A stretch of DNA of 64,000 nucleotides from Homalodisca vitripennis. Its lineage: Eukaryota > Arthropoda > Insecta > Hemiptera > Cicadellidae. Where the stretch lies: NCBI RefSeq assembly GCF_021130785.1, contig NC_060208.1, positions 170,370,501 through 170,434,500 of the forward strand, written 5' to 3'. The position numbers and the translations under genes were made by a program. Of this stretch, positions 58,960-64,000 are shown in pieces (within the stretch, counting starts at the first letter, position 1; every line of letters starts with the position of its first letter). Under the pieces are notes generated by a model. The model did not search any database, was not told where the DNA came from, and worked only from the letters and a program-made list of their open reading frames with translations.

Positions 58960-60766
58960 TGCCTCTCAGGCATTTTACAGCAATGACTTACGAATGTTAA
59001 GAAACGGTAGAATAGGACAGCACATCGTTTATAAGCCCACGTCAATAAATACGAGGCTGTTACACATGTAATAAAACAGATGCAATATACTCCATTATCA
59101 CATCCAGCGTTATAATGCTAATGTATTCACGGTGACAGACACAGAAGTGTATATGCTGGGTTGATCATGGCACAGATATAGTTAGTTGTTTAACAAAAAT
59201 AAACCCACAGTCATGTCTGTGTGATAAACAAGAATGTACCTGTCTTTTATTGAGATTCAGTATATTTATTTTATAATTTGTATTTTTGAATAAGTAATTC
59301 TAAACAAATATTTAAAAATTAAGGACCCTGTAAACTAAATCCCAAGAAACGTTTTGTTGAAAATATGTATTCTGTGAACATATCTTCTTATTATCATATA
59401 CTAGCAGTTAGACTCTGCTTTGCACATGTATGAGCAATTCTGGTTGAAGAGAACTATATCTCCGAAGCCAATTTTCAGTTTTTTTTATCTATAAACAAGA
59501 AAATGTGCCAAAAAGAGTGTTTTTATTGTCAATACAATTTGTTCCGATCTCAGCATTTTCTTGTTCCATAGTTGATTTTGCCTTGTTTTCCTGAACAAGA
59601 AAACATGTATACAGACACAGGTCTGAGAAGTCTACCACTGTCAAAAGGCAACTAATATGGGGTTTTAACAGTCTTTAAATGTATAGTACAAGATAGAAAG
59701 AGTAACTTTGTCTTTGATATCCACATTATCGTACAGACCAAGCATTGCGTATCTATTATTTGCTAAAACACCGTTAAAAGTATATGTTTACTCACACTTT
59801 AAATTTTATTACTTTGTGCTGAACAGTAATTGCAGGGAATGATGAAATAAGAACCATTGTTAATATCAAGCTTACTTTATGTTTTCAAGTCCATACATCT
59901 AAAAAATTGAAATTAGAGAATAAAATTAATAAAAATATAATCATATTACTATCATAAAACAATGTTTACATATGACTGTTTGTTCCCTTTAATATGATCT
60001 TATAATGGAAAATAGCATATTTTTGCTTTAATGCAATTTCAGATATAACGATAGGATTATTCGCAACTTTAGAGACCAGGCCGTGGTCCTGTGGAATTAT
60101 CAAAATATGAATAGACTTATGTTAACCAGGGACCCAAGAATATCAATCCTAATTTTCAGTACAATCCGCCCAGTAGTTTCAGGTGATTAAATAACATACT
60201 CACATAGAGAGATACTATTATATTTTTATATAATAGTATATAAGTTTACTATTATTTTAGATTAGCCATAAAATATCAATAACATCTATGTTTTGTATAT
60301 AATAGTTTTAAATTGATTTATCCAAAGGTAGAACTTAATACCACCCAATTGATATTCTGAAAATTAATACCAAAATGTTCTGTAATTTAATCTTATCTCG
60401 TAAGTTTTCAAAATTATAGCCGTAATATTCAATGCACAATAATTCTGTAGTACAAATCTGGAAACTCGCTGTCGGAAACGTTACAAAGAATTTATTCTGC
60501 AAATGCAATGACCCTATCAACCAGTTCCTTTCTATTTGGGACTGGGGTCTCGTAAATTATTACATACGACCCTAAAAAAAGAGGTATAGCTATGCACATG
60601 TAGATTACTTGCAAAACAGTGAAGAAGCCCACAGCTGAAGTACACATTGGAGGTATGTTGCTACTACCTTGCTACTAGGAAGATATGATAGAGTAATAAA
60701 ATGCTCATTAATAATCATAAAAATAATTACATTACGAAAAAAACCCGTAATAAAAAATAATAATTA

Positions 60767-60945
60767 CAATAATGATAATAATAATAAAAATAAAATAAAA
60801 ATTATTAAATAATAAATAATAAAAATACAATAAATAAATAAAACAATAAATAATCATAAATATAATAATTAAAATAAATAATTATTAATTAATTAATTAA
60901 TTAATAAAAATTAAAATTAATAAATAATTATTAAATTATTATTGT
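60767..60945. repeat. AAT/AAAT low-complexity tract
   Basis: Almost pure A and T in short AATAAT, AAATAAAT and TTAATTAA patterns. Confidence 0.9.
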
Positions 60946-63127
60946 AAATTTGCCATTACATAATTGTATTAATTACTAATATATACAACTACTCTAAGCA
61001 TCAATAATTGATTAGAGTTATTCTAATTCCAAACACACCTCGCTGGCAGCAGTAGACTAATACCGTCCTCTTATGCAAGATATCACTTAAGTAATAATAC
61101 GTGCTACTTCTATGCTTTATTTCATTGAAAAATAATGTCTCGTCTGCCACAATTGTTTTTGGTTAGCCGGTGGTCGGGGTAAACTTTTCGTCAGCTCGAC
61201 TAACTAGTGCTTTGTCAGAGCAAGGCTAAGTTTGATATTTAGTTAAGTGTTAAATCAGGTAACTTTCTCTCCCATCAACACTGTGTGTTTGTGTTTCGTC
61301 TCTGGAAATTTACTTCTCCATGTGACCCTGTGAACCTTCCAATGCGGTAAACTAAGACCATCGAATTAAAAGAGTCCAGGAACCTATGGGAATCTCTATA
61401 GCCCCTCATCTTCTGGTTCCTCCTGACTAGTGATTACTAATCCAAAATCAAACTGTTAGTATAATGCATTACGCCAAAAATAAAATAAAATGTAATAAAG
61501 TTCTTCCCTTTCTAAAAAAAAAAACAAAAAGTGCTAACCCTCCTTATGAAACTCGTATCCTCCGGACCAGGGTGTATTCGTTTACATATTAGACGATAGC
61601 TATTATCTCTCTATCTTGCACCATCTTTTGCCGAATAATCAAATAGTTAGTTTCAGTGTTAGGTTCTACCAGTAGTCCACTGTCACGTGCTTCAGACACG
61701 AACGGGAGTGTATGTAGGTAAATATTGACTAATAACGTTGACACATCGAGCTCGTGACAACATGTACATGTAAGGTAAACACCCCACATGTTATATTATC
61801 ACAGATAACTCACATGCTTACGTGTTAACTACAGGTAACAAACAGATGTAAATGGAGGTGTAGGACAAGATAAGCAGGAAAATATATGGGCTCATGGCAG
61901 AGTTAAGAAAATGTTGGCTTAGTTGAAAAATTATTAGGACTTTTTCAAGATATTATGCGATACACTAATTTCACAAGGGAGAGAATTAACGACCCGGAAA
62001 TCTAGTTTAGCTCAACATTTACAATATCCGAGAATGAAACAAATGTACCATCACGACTTTTAGGAGCAGTAGACAAAAACATTGAAAACAAAATTCTTCT
62101 TTACTTTACTTTATTATCTATCAAGTCTGTAAAACTGATCTACGTCGCCTATTGAACCATACCTAAGTATCGAATAAACATCATTACATTGCTTTAAACT
62201 ATTCTTGGAATAATAATTTTCTCACATGATTCAATAATTTTAAAAATGAATATACACGTATTACATACTACATTAATTTCTTTATTTTATTGTTTTTATT
62301 ATAACCCCAATGTTCTAATTGTGTTATACTATGTTCTTAAACATGTGCCGTGTTTAAATTTTTTTGTATTTTAAAAATCGTTTTGCTTGTTACACAATAT
62401 TAATATTTTCTTATATTTTTGGAACTAAGTTATTCCAGAATGGTAACCTAATTGGCACGCGTAGTAATTATTTCTCTATTGAACTTTGTAATCAACACCC
62501 TGCCTACTGAGAAAACCCTCGAGAGCTTTGTCCGTTAGTAAAAATTAATGTCTGGAACTGTTGATTTTGTTCAACGTGTTTGAGTTAAATTATATAAATA
62601 ATAATAAAACTACTTTAACATATGGTATTATACTTTAAATGCTTTTCTAAACCATTATACCGTTACAAACTTTGTGAAAAACTTTTAACGAAAGGTATTT
62701 AATTTTTAATTAAAATACGCTCTTATGGACTACAAGAATCTCTACAATGAAATTAAATATTTATAATAATAAACTAGTAACATAATATTAGTAATTATAC
62801 AATTATTTGAGTTTTTACTTAGCTTCTGATATTTTAGACAACTATTCCTATATTCCTCAGTTATCACTTATTATTATCATTAGGGCCTTCGCCACTGATT
62901 TTTAATCTCTTTACCTTTGTTTTATAAATAAAAATGAGCTCTTTAAAGTTCTTGCAAATTTAATTATAGAAAGAAAAAGAAAGTTAAGTTATTCTGATAA
63001 TTTTTAACAGATAAGAATTTATGTATTACTTATACAATTAAATTTTAAATATTTTATTTAGCAAAGATACACGTATAGCTGTACGAAGACAAAAATAGAA
63101 ATAAGAGAAGCGTAAAGGTTAGGTGTT

Positions 63128-63187
63128 TCCCCTGCGACTGAGGAAACATCATAACTCATTCCAACAATGACACTCTCCCACTGTGTG
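63128..63187 (+). repeat. Single worn minisatellite unit (B3)
   Basis: CTGAGGAAACATCATAACTCA followed by CAACAATGAC and CACTCTCCCACTGTGTGCTG matches the 82-bp unit, with its middle third deleted. Confidence 0.75.
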
Positions 63188-63680
63188 CTGTGTAACAAAC
63201 CTTTCCTTTATTTCATTAAGAAGCTGGATATCTCCATTAGGAGAGGGACTTAGAATATTCTTTTATCACTATAATTTTATAATTTTTCCTATATGTAATG
63301 TGTTTAGTGAACTATTATAATTCATTCACATTAATTATGACACTTTTTTGGAACCCTTCCTTCGTAAATACTACATTTTTAATATTTTCTCTTACTCATA
63401 AGGACTTAAATCACTTCTATAGTATATAATAGTTTTGGTTTTCTGGATAACAGTAACTACAAACTGTCAGAAAGGTATTATTTTAATAAAGTAGTAAAAC
63501 TAATACGCTTACGTAAAAGTAGTAAAGTATTAAAAACATAGTATCAAATTAACTTTGAATTAAATTTTTCATTCAAAACAATTTATAGCACTATATATTT
63601 CCTATGAATAAACGAATTAACGACCTTTGTCATTCAATCTAACGCAAATTGAAATAATACATATAGATATTTTTTTTAAT

Positions 63681-64000
63681 ATCCATTTATTTTTCAATTG
63701 TCAAACTTTGAAGTAAAAGGTATAAATTTAAGAAAGTCAATAAGTAAGGGAAAAAACGATGAGAAATGTATGGGATTTAAACGTTAAATCTCTAAAAAAA
63801 GGAAAGAAAAATCCTAAACCAAATACTTAACTTTAATTGCACTAGGCAAGTGAATAATGTTTAGTAATGATTTCAAGTTTCAATTTTTACCCAAAATTCG
63901 TCCAAACTTTCCTTGTTCCGGAGACGTTAGTACGATGATTATTTGAAAATCAATTTATGTTTCTAAGACGCAAAATTATACTGCATATTTGTAGCAATGA
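63681..64000. other. Non-coding AT-rich end of window
   Basis: I recognise nothing here. Confidence 0.4.

Larger units (their letters stand above)
58960..63680 (+). repeat. Family B long segment, copy B3
   Basis: Collinear with B1 (from about 14940) and, at its end, with B2. About 1 kb (60050-61070) without a counterpart in B1 includes the AAT-rich tract at 60767-60945. The ORF positions of B1 are broken here, which argues against coding function. The minisatellite is reduced to one internally deleted unit (63128-63187). Confidence 0.65.

Overview
This window looks like AT-rich, gene-poor nuclear DNA from an animal, most likely an arthropod and probably an insect. The evidence is indirect. 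There are no operons, ribosome binding sites or long open reading frames. Instead there are many microsatellites, an internally deleted mariner, a cut-and-paste element with a retroviral-type (Ginger-like) integrase, a small LTR element with an env-like gene, tRNA-like SINE heads and worn non-LTR tails. I found no intact multi-exon host gene. The only uninterrupted ORF I would defend as protein-like is a 102-codon ORF at 133-441, and it may itself come from a mobile element. The order or species cannot be fixed from the sequence.

Layout, 1-14.7 kb: a perfect 48-bp palindrome lies directly upstream of the small ORF. A fold-back element follows (703-1538), then a poly-C block with an exact 16-bp period (3525-3623) and the first copy of dispersed repeat family A (about 4376-6220). 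The best defined element is a Ginger-like DNA transposon at 10742-13807, with inverted repeats of about 280-290 bp and a TATA target duplication. Its transposase pseudogene runs on the minus strand. A tRNA-like sequence inside a hairpin and a long AG-rich tract follow.

Layout, 14.7-25 kb and 58.9-63.7 kb: three diverged copies of one long segment, here called family B. They lie at about 14718-19260, 20230-23900 and 58960-63680, and an isolated core is at 52508-52700. At the same position in each copy sits a minisatellite with a unit of about 80 bp. It has one worn unit in B3, just over two in B1 and about seventeen in B2.

Layout, 25-53 kb: mostly non-coding, AT-rich sequence in which I recognise no genes. 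It holds a reverse-transcriptase relic near 25.5 kb, a tandem duplication at 37.9-39.0 kb, a second A copy at 43.5-45.1 kb, a near-perfect 157-bp palindrome at 47.3 kb and an inverted A core at 48.7 kb.

Layout, 53-58.6 kb: a deleted mariner (53360-53945), a SINE head (54180-54250) and a small LTR element on the minus strand (about 56515-58185). The LTR element keeps an env-like gene but no gag or pol that I could see. It abuts a 128-bp tandem array (58203-58535). Family names are from recognition of motifs, not from database searches, and all copy boundaries were found by eye.
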